Shown here in pieces: positions 13,514-25,810 of a stretch of DNA of 64,000 bases. The DNA comes from Marisa cornuarietis (taxonomy: Eukaryota; Mollusca; Gastropoda; Architaenioglossa; Ampullariidae). The DNA is taken from the NCBI GenBank assembly GCA_004794655.1, contig SMMW01000622.1, positions 2,108,001-2,172,000 of the forward strand, written 5' to 3'. Each line of letters starts with the position of its first letter. Positions within the stretch are counted from its first letter, which is position 1. A program made the translations under genes and the position numbers. The notes beneath the pieces were generated by a model. It did not search any database. It saw nothing but the letters and a program-made list of their open reading frames with translations, and was not told the DNA's origin.

Positions 13514-15917
13514 AGAAAAGTAAAACAGATTAGGAGAAGGGTGAAACAACCTTAGTATAAGCAGGGTGGGCAAAATTTTCTTTTTTCGGGCCGATCTCAA
13601 AATTCTAAGCTATGGGGCGGGCCGGTAAAATACCAAAAACCCAGGCCAGGTGACTACACACCAAACCTAGTGATAATGGAATAGACAACAAATGAGTACA
13701 TAATGGCGTTCACTTACCGAATGTATTGTGTAAAGTGAAGCTGTTTGAATTACATTAAAACTTTAAAACCAGACTTTCCTTTTAAACCAGCCGCCCCCAA
13801 TGCTAACGACTCCATCAGACATGAGAGCTGTGTTATTTGTTATCTTTTTACTTTATTTGTGTTAGAATGTTACGGACTGCCGATTTCTAACGCTGTTGTA
13901 CTTGATAAATTAAAATTCAATTAAATTAACCTACGCTGGTTAAAAATATTAAAACAAGTGCACTTCACGTTTTAGCAGACAGGCCGGTCCAAGGACCTAC
14001 GCGGGCCATACTTTGCCCACCCCTGGTATAAAGAGACGACTTTAGACAGTGTAGGCTGTTGGTCCATGACTAGACGAGATGAACATATACTATCAAGGTT
14101 TCTCGCATTAATGTCTACGTGTGCGTGAAAACATCTGTGCAGTCATATATACATCTAAATAACAACATGCATAAATTTTAGCTTCTAAATATCTCAACTT
14201 AGTGTTAATAAAGTGGGCATGTGTTTGTTCAGAAATATCTCGACCTTGTGTTTATTCATTTAATTTACTTTATTATCATACTTCTACCACTACAACTACT
14301 ATTTTATAAAAGCCAACAACAAACAATCCAACAAAAATCCTCAAAACATTCGTTGAAACTGAAAACATAGGCAAAAAGCTGTGATCATTATTGAAGCTGA
14401 GAGACTTTCAAAGTGTCATCGAGTAGTTGCCGACTTTCCTCAGATCTGTGAAGCACAGCAATTATGGACCACTGCAAAGGTCAACGAAAGATGATTAAAG
14501 ATTATTATCAGCGAAAGAGGATTAAATTAGACTGAATCTCTTTCTAAGAGCGCGATCTGTGCAGGGTCAACTCCCATTAGGTTGTATGTGTCTCCTAATA
14601 AAAATCGACAAAATACACGTCTGAATTACAAAACTCGATTACGGTTATTAATGTTTAATTTTCCTTTACAGATCCTTGATGATGACTCGCCAGTTAACCC
14701 TCGCTATGGCGAGGAAATCTGCTGGGTGGCCAACGTCTATGCCCTCCTAATATTCTTCGCTGCACCTGTTCTGCTTCTGCTTATCTTTAACGTTGTCTTC
14801 TTTTCCATTTCCGTTCGAAATATTGCGCACACCCGCGCCACAGCAGCCCGGATGTTAGGCAAAGAGGACAAACAAAAGATGGGGATTTATGTCCGGCTCA
14901 CTGTGGTGATGGGACTGACATGGACGCTGGGCTTTGTGGAAGCCATTATTCCGCATGAGGTGACTAGAGTTATACACTCAGTTCCTTTTCTTGAACCGCA
15001 GTACGCGCTTGCACCATAGAAACAACCACTTTTGAGAACTAAATGACTTCAATAGTTTCGGTAAAAAAAAAAAAAAGAACAGAAATGAACAAAAAGAAGC
15101 TCCAATCTTCTCTTTCTCTCTCTCTCTTTATCTCTCAATTTTGTTTTCTTTTTTGTCTTTCTCCTTTCATTCATATTGTTCTGTGACACTGAAGACACAT
15201 TAGTTCAGCTTTATTAGACCTCGTCTGAAATTAAAACCACTGTCTTCTCTACGGTGACGATAAAGAACCTTACGTGACAGTGAGACATCATAAAACACCA
15301 ACATGCACCATGTGTTGCTAGGGTTACAAACATCTTAACACAGGTCGGCACCATGTTAAACTGACGAGAAAACCTACTATCCGTCAAAATAATTTGGATC
15401 AATGAATACACGTGTTTCAAATGTAGTCACTAAAATGAAGACTTAAGGCTACAGTTAGCTCGTTGGCCCGATAACATTTCTGTCCTTAGCTACGAGGCCG
15501 AATAAAAAATATACAGTGGTACATTACAGTCTCGCTTTTCTTTCTAACTGTAAACAGAATAAACGTGGCAGAGAATATTTACTGATGACATGTTCATATC
15601 GCGAAGGCAGAGTGTAAAAAAAGGAACCTCCAGTAATTACGTGTGTGTTTCTTAAAAGCTGCTGCCTGCCTTTTACTTTCATTTTCGTTGTCCTTTAGAT
15701 TCTGCGCTACAGCTTTGTGCTGATGAATACCTTACAAGGCCTCTTCACGTGTATCTCCTTTGTCTGCACCAAGAAGGTCATCCAACTCCTCAAAGACAAA
15801 GTTCGTGGCAAGAGTATCAAGATCAGTAAATCAAGAAGCACGGACCTCACGACTGTGTCCAAGTCTGCGAGCTTAGGAATTCAGGGACTCTCCTTTTCTT
15901 CCACCCAGCCAACTTGA
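2398..15917 (+). CDS. Methuselah-like family-B GPCR with an N-terminal somatomedin-B-like domain
   Basis: I assemble eight exons: 2398-3078, 3881-4113, 6109-6239, 8323-8367, 12208-12406, 12629-13340, 14672-14959 and 15699-15917. The phases run through without a break and give about 835 residues. Residues 1-20 look like a signal peptide. Cys50, 56, 75, 77, 81, 87 and 88, with CACDDLC and DCCPDY, form a somatomedin-B-like knot with seven of the usual eight cysteines visible. The ectodomain ends in a segment resembling methuselah-type receptors (GQVFDPFRSVCRDVAC, then ESGTFLCVNYT). TM1-TM4 lie in exon 6, TM5-TM6 in exon 7 (VMGLTWTLGF) and TM7 in exon 8. It is probably a plasma-membrane receptor of unknown ligand. 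I see no GPS autoproteolysis site. The 45-nt exon 4 and the exon 5/6 borders are least certain: the exon 6 acceptor could be 12629 or 12638. Confidence 0.86.
5491..5756 (-). mobile_element. GGGGCCAGTTGCACAACAC MITE, copy 1 (inverted)
   Basis: This 266-bp element has inverted ends GGGGCCATTTGCACAACAC and GTGTTGTGCAACTGGCCCC (the last with small variation) and an AT-rich, partly palindromic core. It lies in receptor intron 2. Relative to the copies at 32720-32985 and 63328-63587 it is in the opposite orientation: its left half starts with the CCTTAAAACTGTTCTAAAG block that ends the other two. No coding capacity is seen. Confidence 0.8.
6819..6905. repeat. (GT)n microsatellite
   Basis: About 43 uninterrupted GT units lie in receptor intron 3. 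They follow an imperfect GTCCGT/GCGTGT lead-in. Confidence 0.98.
9880..10270 (-). mobile_element. Degraded non-LTR retrotransposon (reverse transcriptase fragment)
   Basis: On the minus strand, frame-shifted pieces of a LINE reverse transcriptase can be read. STVDHITDLQKEAINAYTEK comes first, then GVFLDSEKAYDM (the F-LD-EKAYD block), then a degraded S-GVP-(Q)G-LS block and F-A-(D)D-TSL. The order matches the fingers/palm region of Jockey/RTE-like reverse transcriptases. Multiple frameshifts show it is a fossil. It lies in the receptor intron between exons 4 and 5, antisense to the gene. Confidence 0.7.
13424..13514. repeat. (GT)n(GA)n compound microsatellite
   Basis: GT units with one TTT interruption run into about ten GA units. 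The tract begins roughly 80 bp after the splice donor at 13341. It keeps a spurious frame open beyond exon 6, so apparent protein past the donor is Cys-Val repeat translation and not receptor. Confidence 0.97.
13562..14025. mobile_element. hAT-like (Charlie-type) non-autonomous element
   Basis: The left end CAGGGTGGGCAAAATTTTC and the right end TACTTTGCCCACCCCTG are inverted copies of the CAGGGGTGGGCAAA terminus typical of hAT elements. Subterminal GGGCCGG/CCGGTCC motifs also mirror each other. The flanks are GTATAAG (left) and GTATAAAG (right), an 8-bp target duplication with one base lost. At 464 bp it has no recognisable transposase. It sits in the receptor intron between exons 6 and 7. 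Confidence 0.78.
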
Positions 15918-16692
15918 TCACGCGCTTTACTGGCGGGCTACCCGGACCACGTGATGTCGGCGTGTTAGACAATGACTGATATGTTCTTGCATCGAGGAGC
16001 ATTGACGCCCATGAATTTATGACACACATTCACCCAGTTAACATGCCCACAAGTTATGCGACTACTTGTCGTCTGGAAACAAACACTGAAACTCGACATT
16101 ATGTGAGCTCCATGATGGTGCCGGAAGGTACCTTCGTCTTCAGGTGGGACGAAGCGTGTCTTCAATCGTTCTTCGTTGTGGTTTCTGCGTGCAGTTGAAG
16201 TGGCGTTGATGAGGTTTTGCTTTTCGCTTCGTGATTTCTTCTCCTGAAATGTTCTTGAGAGCATAATGTAGCGAAACGCCTAGCGTGTTGTGTTTCGTGA
16301 AATGTGAAGTTGATAAAAATTGTTTTTATTTATTGATTAAAAGCGTCACTTGGGGATACACTTTGCACTTGCATTTAAGTAGATTTTAGGCAAGTCAGTC
16401 ACGGCTTTCACAAGCAAAAATGAGTTAAAGCTTATGTAAGTACACTTACAAAGAGCTTTACACGTTCGGCCTTTCGACTTTCGAGAAATGAATATAATAA
16501 TAGATGTAAAACTTTGATGAAAGCTTTTATGATATACATAAACTGTAAACCTTGTGAAAATTTTAATCGAAAGGCTTAAATCCATCCTACCTAATCTGGC
16601 ACTGTTCGATTATAATCTGAAATAGTCCAGTTTTGGTCACAAACAGAGTTAAGAAAATCCCCTGAACAGAAACTTCATAGTTATTTGTGCTG

Positions 16693-16698
16693 AATAAA
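16693..16698 (+). terminator. Candidate polyadenylation signal (AATAAA) of the receptor gene
   Basis: This is the first perfect AATAAA downstream of the stop at 15917. A variant ATTAAA lies earlier at 16336-16341 and could be used instead. The choice cannot be made from sequence alone. Confidence 0.4.
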
Positions 16699-17603
16699 AT
16701 TTTTATATGTTTATATATGAAAACTATTACGAAGTCAAGAAAACGGTTCTCTGAAAGGTCTTTAAATAATGTCGGCTAACAATGAGCAATGTTTTCTACT
16801 TAGACATTTCAAATCATCTCAACCCAGTCATGTCCCACAAGACCCTCATCCCCTCTGTATCTGTGCGACATTCCAGACTTTATCTGCTTGGGATTTCAGG
16901 GCATCACCTTACATTTGCTGCTGGTTTAGGATGAGTAGATGAAGCTGCATACTCTACGAGATTCCCAAGAGATATCTGGCATGTTCGACAGCTCTTCTTG
17001 TGATAACTGCCATCAATATGATAATAGCCCGCCATTGCCAATTGGTGGAAGTTGAGATTCTGTTACTCTCAGCCCACCCACCCCCACCCCCGCGGACACG
17101 TTATATGATGTTTGAGGAGCAGACTATCGAGATCTTAACAAACGTCGGTGTCGCGGGAGGTCAGGAGACGTCCGCTGATGAGCCATATACTCGTGTCGCG
17201 CAGACTTCAGCTGCCATGTGACAATGTGAACGGATGTTGTAAAACGGCCATTTGACACTCCATCACGAAGTCTATAAAACACGCCAAAAGAAGAAATTAT
17301 CACGTTCCCTACCCGCTCTCTCTCTCAACTCATTCCTCTTCACGAAATCTCTCTCTCTCCATTCTTTTTGTTGACTGATTATTAATCAATCCATCTATCT
17401 ATTCTTTTTAAAACCAAAATTCTTAGAACTTTAAAGGTGTTGTTTGCATAACTTTATGAAAGACATTATAGACCATGCTTTGAGGGACTTTCACTTATCT
17501 ATTTGCAGAATTTAACATATATTATTCAAATTTATGCTCAACTTGTGCAAATGTAGTGGTTTTCAGCTCTCTTTCTTTCTCCTTCAAGTTCAACGGACTT
17601 CCA

Positions 17604-17639
<36 letters not shown>

Positions 17640-18220
17640 TACGCGCCTAATTGTGCGGCTGTGTGTGTGTGTACGTGTACGCGTGCGACTTTTCTTTCTT
17701 CTTACTTTGTTTATTTGAATGATATTGTTAATTTGTTCGCGTATTATGTGTTTTGAAAAGGTGATCTGATCGCAGATGATGCTTCCGCAGCTCCGGTCTT
17801 TCAACGCCAAATGAACAAAACAGTGTAAAACTATCATTAAGCTCGCAAACAAGGTGATAAAAAAGAAGAAAGCTTAAAGCACGGCGAATGGTCGTCAGAA
17901 AATAATTGCCAGTGGTAGTTGTCAGTCCAATCCCTTCAACAAACCAGGAAGCAAGAAACTAGCAGCTGCGGCGAGAGCGGAAGTAAAGTGAAAGGTAGTA
18001 CACGTGTACCAATAGAAAGGATGAGCCGCAGACTGTTGCACTGAAAGCACTAGTCACTGACTAGGATGGAAATGAGCTTTAATAGGATACTTATGTAGCT
18101 GTGAAAAACGTTGTCCGAGCCGGAAGTACATACAAAGTTCAGGTCAGATGTGGCCCCTGTGCCCTTCTGGGTTTGTGCACGTAGCATGAAGTGGGCTTTG
18201 GTGGGTGGGGGGGGGGATAT

Positions 18221-18375
18221 AAGGCTATATCACGGCAAGGCAGCCTGCCCTGTAAACAGATGTCATATGCAGAGAAAGACCAGCATGCCTGAGACGAGAA
18301 TTGAACCCGGGACAGCCAACTCTCACAGTGTTGGTGACAAACGCTCTAACCGTTGCGTCACCGGACCGCCCTACA
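18221..18375 (-). mobile_element. tRNA-derived SINE (family A, near-complete)
   Basis: Read on the minus strand, it starts GGGCGGTCCGGTGACGCAACG, giving an A-box-like TGACGCAACGG. A B-box GGTTCAATTC follows, then a non-tRNA body ending CTTGCCGTGATATAGCCTT. It matches, nearly base for base, the element at the right edge of the window (63851-64000). The polymerase III promoter spacing fits a tRNA head, but the body does not fold as a tRNA gene. Confidence 0.82.
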
Positions 18376-21300
18376 CTGGGGAGAAGAGGAGACTCGCGCA
18401 AGCGGTTCAGTCAGTGTGCGCGTGTGTGTGTTTCTTTACGCGGAACCAAGGAACTGAATAGGAAGCCGGTAGAATTTGGACTAGTTCCGGGTTAAGGTAG
18501 TGTAGTGATGGGACTGGGTTGTGGTTAAGGGCCTCCACTCAGCGTACTTCTCGGGCCACAAGACTGACCACGCGTAGACAGTAGTCAGCATCGCGTGTGC
18601 TTCTATCCAGAGACTTTAAAGAGAGAAGGACTAGCAGGTCAAGCACGGGAACAGATAACTTGCGTCGCGCATGCGCTGTACTAAGTCATTGTTTCGTTTT
18701 TTCCGGTTTCACTTTACACAGTGTGTCACAGAGCTACTGTCGTAATTATTTTGAGATATGTGTGTGTGTGACGATAATAAGTGATATATTATAATATGCA
18801 GTCTGTTGTAATATGTTAAATAATTTGATAAGATAAGCTAACACAACGCACGATGTGAATGTGTTCAAAACAACATGTTAACAAATCAATAAAAAGGGAT
18901 TTAAATGTGTTACAGAATAAATGGAGTTTAAGGTACGTTCCTTAGAGCCTTGGTCTGAATTAATGCTGAATTAAATTCATTAAGAAACGATAAACTCGCT
19001 ATAAACCGCTTTCTGTAACCACTCAGAAAGACAATGAGGTAGAGAGCGAGAGCTTGCTGACATAACCATCTTCTCGACTTTAAAATAAATACATATACTA
19101 CGACACAACGCTCTGTTTGAGCAAATATATTATGATTCATATATATAAAATATATGTATCAAAGCATACTTTCTAAGAGGATTTCTTCAATATCAAAGCA
19201 TTCCATGATATACTCGCGAATACACCACAAAGAGACCGGACGCTTCCTGTCAAGAAGTTAAGCTTGCATACAGCTGGACGTACGGGAGTTGAGTCAGCGC
19301 TGGCCCACTACGCACGCACAGTGTTAGCTGTCCTTTCCTTCACTGTTTCTGTTCTGTCATCCTTCGCCCTTTATGAGTAAGAAGGAAGCAACTCGATCAG
19401 GTTTGTTTGCTTTTAGGGATAATTGAAAAATTGATATATTTAAGGAAACTTTTTATTGGGATCAGAGTACGCCGGTGACCTTTTCTCAGTGCCGTGTGTA
19501 ATTACCAGTTTACACGTGTATATGTCTTCAGTTACCCGTAAAGGATTGTTTGTTCACCCGTGAGTCAGTCAATTAGTCATCGTTACCTTGTCCAAAGTCG
19601 TCGTATTTATCATCATCTGCTGTCTGTGGGTCATAGTGAGCATGTAAGACACTTCGGCTAATTAACGAGTTCACATCAGGAGCACGATTCAGCCCCACAC
19701 TGCTTTAGGAACTGCCACTTGAAAATCACGCATCTTCATTGGCATTATTTTTTCCTGCCACCCTTTTTATTTTTAAATCATTTTTTGTTTATTACCTTTG
19801 GAAAGGTTTTTACCCATTGGTCTTCAGCCTCGTTTGCGTCCATGTAATTGTACACGTCACAGCTTCATTTTTGTATTGCATTCTTCCTTCACAAATCAAT
19901 GAACAATAAACGATTTGTCATTGATGGATTGACTGCTGATCAGCAAGTGAAACTGCATAATGTCAATAAATAAAATATCTGACATTCATAAGACTCAATA
20001 TAGCTATTTCGTTTTATGCATTTTCTAACCATCCCACCACTTTTTTGGACTACTAACAGCACTCTCAAAATCTCTTATTTTAGACTGAATAAATGCCTGT
20101 TCCTTCAAGATGCTTTCCTTTCTGTATGGACTTCAGTTATGTTTTCCTCTATTTTTCTCTCATACATTTTCTCCTCATTAACTTTTATTTGACAGTTATC
20201 ATCGAATCATTCACCACAGAAATACACCTTTCTGGTGTTGTTAGCACCTACATACTTTAATTTGGAGCTTCACTGACGCTCGTAATGACTGCATCTATAT
20301 CACTAGACACTCTGTGGCCTGCCACTAAATGATTCAGACAGGAGGTTACAAATTACTGCCCAGAGAGACAGACAGCGAAGAGGAAGTTAGGAGAGGCCGT
20401 AGACTGTTTTAAGATGGATTTGTAATACATATCGTACATCGTAGAATACATATTACAATACTGGGAGTTGTTATACTTAAGTTTAGAGTTTTCAGGACTA
20501 TGGTAAGACTTTCTCTGGAACAATAATTCAGCCAACTAAATGTTCCTTGCACAAACAAAATCACTCGTTTCTTAACCTTTTTTTAAGATGTGGTGGTGGT
20601 GGTGGTGGTGATCGGAAAGCAAAGGGAGTGCACCCCTCCCTAGATATCTTCCATTTTTTTTAAATGACTCGTGTTTCCGCACAAACTATGTCACGTAGTA
20701 TGTATACGAGTCCGAATGTATATGCAGGAAGACAATTCGTTATGTCCTGTGTGCATTGGCAGCCACAGCGTTCCGATGTCATGTATCAGCTGCGTGTGAT
20801 GGAGTGAGTGTGCGCCTGAAGAAGAATGAAACGACAGGCATCTGGGCTCCATCAGCCCTCGCTCCCTTCGTTTCCTTTGGCGGTTTCAGTCCAGTAACAT
20901 GCAGACCTAGATTTGTCACTCTGTTCATGAGAGCTAAAGTTCCTATTAGCAGTTTCGTTTAACAACGTTGGTTAAAACAAAGAGAATGTTGAAGCTTATT
21001 GATAAGTGTGCTTCCCAAGTTATTGCGATAACCTACCATCTGCTTTTAATACAATAATGATTAAGACTGTCTTCTATCATACAACCAACTGTTTCAAGTG
21101 TTTACGCCTAGGAGGCGTTTCAGAACTCTGGAAGTCGAAACTTGTCGTTTGGGGCAATAATTTTCCTGCTTATGCAGTGTTGTCATTCAAACGATAACTG
21201 AACCTGACAAATGCTTACCACGTATGCCACTAAATCATTTTTCCAGTGTAACGTTTCAAAATAACCAGATGCATACGCGCTGTGACACGTACCTCCGCGT

Positions 21301-24300
21301 TTACGCCTGTGGAGCCTTGTTTATCGCCCGAGACCTGATTATCTCAGTCAGTACCTGCCAGACGGGTGGTCACACCTTTCAAGATGACAGCAGCGATGCT
21401 GAAAGACATGCGCTAATCGAGGTCACACCTGAACAAGCTAAACGAAGCAACGTCGATTCAAAATCTCGTAAAATGTAGGTGGGTGGGGCCACCAGCTTTT
21501 CGTGTGCAGGCCCCAGGAGAGGACAGGCTTCTGTTTACCTCTTGTTAGAAGTTACTAGCACGCCATATGAATATTATTTTAACCAATTTTTCAATTTTTA
21601 AGTATGTGTAACGATTTTTGTAATAGATGTATTCAAGGTGGAACTTTGTTATACTTAATTAATTAAATATCCTGGTGAGATATTGTCTTGGGCTGAAGCG
21701 TGCATAAGCGCTAGTGTGTATGCACAAAGCAGCAGCTAAGCATCAAAGTGAGGCTGATTCATTCTGAAAAGTACAAGCCAGGTATTTTCTCACAGACATT
21801 TTGCAACCAGCGGTGGCAATGGAGTAAAACTTTTATGTTATTTAAACTGTTAAGTATACCTAAAATGTATTTATTTTTTATGTTTTCTTCTGTCCCCAAA
21901 ATGGATTGTAACAGAGAACCGGACAGTGAATGCTGCATAAACGTCTTTTATAAAATATTTTTCCCAGGTACTTTTTCTTGCTTAACAAACAGAGGCTGAA
22001 ATGTTTGAAAAGGGAAAAAAATTATTCCTCACTGACTACACAATGTAAACAGTGGGAAAGTAAGTTTATTTCTCCCTCCAGCATGGGGCAGTCCTACTTA
22101 AAACCGAAACATACATCAGCGGTTGTTTAAACCTAGAATGATTCTTCAAACATTTTGACTTTTTGATATATTATAGAAAAGGAAATCAAAGTCATATGGG
22201 CAGGGCTGGACCAACAGTCTCAGCCGTAATTTTCATTCCCCCTGCCCAACCCCGAACGCTTTTAATGGAGTTTGTGCTTGTCAATGAGTCACAGGTCAGT
22301 AAAGCGGAATAAACTCCCCGAAGAAATTCTGAACCGATTCTGACTCACCTGCACGAGTGCGATGATTCCAGTTATATTCCGGATAATTGGCGTTATCAAC
22401 TTCTTGTTGACTGGTTCTGTTCCCGCGTTGTTAAATCATCCACGCATCATTATCTCTTGCATACTCGTTAATATTTCATACATAAATTGGTAACAAATCT
22501 TCTCGTTCATCAAAATGTCAATGAACTTTTCATTTTAGGGCGTCCGAACGAAACGCATGGACGAGCGGACACCGACTTAAGCTCTTGTCGACCACGAGCG
22601 TCCACAAACCCAGATCTGCTCAGACAATACACTACAACTTTATTTGTCACAAAAGGCAGATAGAAAACATATCATTCTGTATAACTGTGGAGGCTTTTGA
22701 CAAGGTTTAAAGGTCACTATGATCCGTCGCAATTATCTTTGAACAAGTTTGCACAGTTCGACCAATCAAAATACCCGATGAAAACTCGTTGACAGTCAGC
22801 TCTGTGGAAAAGTGCCATCATTTACTGTGGAAATAGAACATTCTAACAACCACTTTGCCACCGAGTTAACGGATCGACCCTCCACCCATTCTGTCTCATT
22901 CGCAATATGTTTCTCAGAATATTTCACCGTCTTTTACTCCTCCTGAATGCCCTGACGTTTCGGTCTGGCTTTTAGATTGTACTCCCTGAACTATACGCCG
23001 GTCTTTCCAGCGGCACCATCCCCTGACTGATGCGATAAACAACACATACACCGCCATTAAGATGTCGCATGCCCACCAGGAAACAGGTGCGCACCTTAAA
23101 CTGCCCCCTAACGATTAACCACGACTTTTTCTTGTGTAAACGTTTAGCGAAGCCGTGCATCAGACAATTGCTTTCCCACCGTAGTCTTCAGGATGTTAGT
23201 GTAGGCCAGTCTTTATAAACTATTGCAATCAACAGCTAGCATTTTTCCAAATATTTCTACGCTTCGGCCCTTCAAGTGCCATTGGTGTTCCATTTTTTGT
23301 TTTAAAGGTACTTGAAAAGTAGGAGGGTAGGATCATGTTTCTGGTTTTGCTCAGTGTCTGTCTTGCTATGTTCCTTCTCAGCCAGAAGGCACTGACTGGA
23401 AATGACTCACATGATTTTATAGGATATGCGGAACAAACCTTTCAAACTGTACATTGTGAAGGCGTTCGCTGTGCGGGATTTCCTGCTTTTACTGTAAAGT
23501 GAGGTAGGAAGATGCTCGACTTTTGGGGGCGGGGGGCAATTGCCATGCTGACAGTGAACAACGTTCACATTCTTGTTCCCTTATTTATTTGAGTGGGCAC
23601 TGCTCCCCACTTGCCCAGTTCCCGGTCCCTACGTCACTGCTGTACTCTTGAACCTTCTTTTAGGACCTGCTGATTCACAGCAGCGTAATAGCAAAAGGAT
23701 TCTGGTTACTCACCGCTGCTTGAAAATTAATCTTGTTATAGCAGGCTTTTTCTTTTACACTCTGTAAATCTTACATTAAAAAAAACAAAGCTCTCAAACT
23801 GCAACAGGGTACAAAACATCCCGTACTTATGCCTTACAGCGGGGGCACACAAGGGACGTGTATCAAACAGTCTCATTCTTTCAATCATTCGTCTCTTGAC
23901 AGGTAACGGTCGTTGGAGGGAGCATATGGACAGACACGGCAGGTGACGAGGCCCACCACTAACACCTGTCCTGGGCGACAGTGAGGAGATTCTGCGCAGG
24001 ACGACTAGTCTACTCCTTCGCTTTCGTAAGCCAGCCCTTTCTCTGGCCACCGCGACGTCGACCACCTCCAAGGTACCTTGAGGGACGATCTTCGACAGAG
24101 TGTCGTGCCGGATCAAACGGCAAAAACCAGGCCAACTCGCCCCAGTTTACTCCTGCAAGCAGGGGTTCCTAGTGTCGTAACCACGTTTTGTATAGTCATT
24201 GGTCTTTTGTTCCCTGGCCCAGAGTTGTTATTTCTTCATTTGACGCCTTGGTACTTCCTAAACTGTTTACATTAGCACCTCTTTGATGTTCCCACTGAGA

Positions 24301-24304
24301 GTGA

Positions 24305-24420
24305 CTAAATAATAATACTATTTACATAGCACCTTTCTCCAGCATCAGTCGGACTCAAAGCGCTTTATTCACAGGCGCGCGAACACACCTTTTGGGGCAG
24401 GGTTACACATTGCAAAGCAA
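24305..24420 (-). mobile_element. CR1/L2-like LINE 3' tail
   Basis: On the minus strand the segment contains AAAGCGCTTTGAGTCCGACT and finishes with GGTGCTATGTAAATAGTATT plus ATT units. This is the conserved 3'-UTR hairpin and short tandem tail style of CR1/L2-type LINEs. There is no coding remnant in it. Confidence 0.55.
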
Positions 24421-25054
24421 AATATAAATAAAGGCGATTCAAAGAGCGCTAAAGAATTTCTGTTACGCCTCTGGACCTACCATGGCATTCCAGTCATTGA
24501 GTGCAATGCAGATGTCCTTTTTGATACTGCCTTTTGTAACCCTGCCTAGCTGTTAGCTTTACTCCATTGTTTTGGTACGTATAGGTCGGAGCATGTACTT
24601 GGACATTGTGAGGCCTGGTAAAGATGCGAATGGAGATCAGCCTGCCCGCCCTACAGCTGATGACGACTCTAACCAACTGAACCACATCCGTTAGAGGAAC
24701 CACACGTCATGCTCGTTTCTAGCATCCTCCCACGGCACCAAAGTTTATCATCATCAGTTGCTGTTTTCCCAAACCCTGGCCATCTGACATTACCGTTCTA
24801 GTTCATGGGCGAGTTGTTTCACTTTGCCGCACTGGTGCAGTGTGCGCGTACCAATGGATGTTTCTTCTCTTTATTATATTGGCTCTGGTGCCAGTAGCAC
24901 ATTTTTCACTATCCCTATCCTGGAGCCTGCCAGCAGGGTACGCAGTCATTGTTGATCAAGGCTTCGATCGATCCGGCTTCCAAGAATGTATACACTTAAT
25001 GACACTCATATTCCAAGTGAAACAATTGGTGTTTTACGCCGAGCCAGCAACTAA

Positions 25055-25160
25055 GGCTTCATCGTGGTAAGGTAGCCAGCCCTGTAAACAGATGCCAGAT
25101 GAAAAGAAAGAAGAGCTGACCCAGGACAGCCAACCTTCACTGTATTGGTGACAAGCGCTG
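25055..25160 (-). mobile_element. tRNA-derived SINE (family A, truncated)
   Basis: The segment matches the family seen at 18221-18375: CAGCCCTGTAAACAGATG, a short purine-rich variant stretch, then GGACAGCCAACCTTCACTG and TTGGTGACAAGCGCT. The A-box end is lost and the body has a deletion, so it is an old, broken copy. Confidence 0.7.
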
Positions 25161-25554
25161 GCGATGGGTTAGCGTTCACGAAAAGTCGCCGCCCGCCGAC
25201 GTCGTGTTTGCATGATTTTCTATGGGGGTTTACTTAAGATTTTCCACAAGGCAGAGGGACCATTTTCCCTTGGTAGCATATTTCGCCGCGCTGGGTAAAT
25301 CTGCTACCCTGTAGGTAGCATCTGAAATTCCATATTCATTGCCTATAGGCTGGCGAAGCCAAACCTATTACCCAGCCAGTGCAGGGTAAATAGGAACCAA
25401 ATGATGCCTTACACAATTATAACAGTTTCAAATGTACAGTCATGAGGGGTTGGTTGCTTGCTACTGTCAGTGATAGAGCCATTATCAAAGTAAGGAATGG
25501 TAATAGACATCTATATAAGATATAACACCTTTAATGCTCTAAATGTTCTGGTTA

Positions 25555-25810
25555 AGGTAAAGGTCATCCCATAACCTTTTCAGGTCGTTGGGGAGTGAGG
25601 TGTTAGAGACCCCCCTTTTCTTGGGGCCAGCTTTTACATGAGGGTGTTGCCAATCTCCTCTCCCTCGCTGCCTTACCTTCCCCAACCCTCTATGGAGTCA
25701 GGTACCCATTCCCCGTCAGCTGGGGGAAATATGCTGCGCTTTTCGGGAATTGAACCAGCGCGCTCTCAGTTCGGACGTCAGCGCTCTAACCACTCGGCCA
25801 TCCGCTTCCC
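25555..25810 (-). mobile_element. tRNA-derived SINE (family B, complete, with target duplication)
   Basis: On the minus strand it begins GGGAAGCGGATGGCCGAGTGG with an A box (TGGCCGAGTGG) of Ser/Leu-tRNA style and a B box GGTTCAATTCC. A body of about 180 bp follows, ending near GGATGACCTTTACC. The direct repeat CTGGTTA lies on both sides (25548-25554 and 25811-25817) as a 7-bp target-site duplication. The extra body and duplication argue against a functional tRNA gene. It differs from family A in head and body. Confidence 0.8.
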
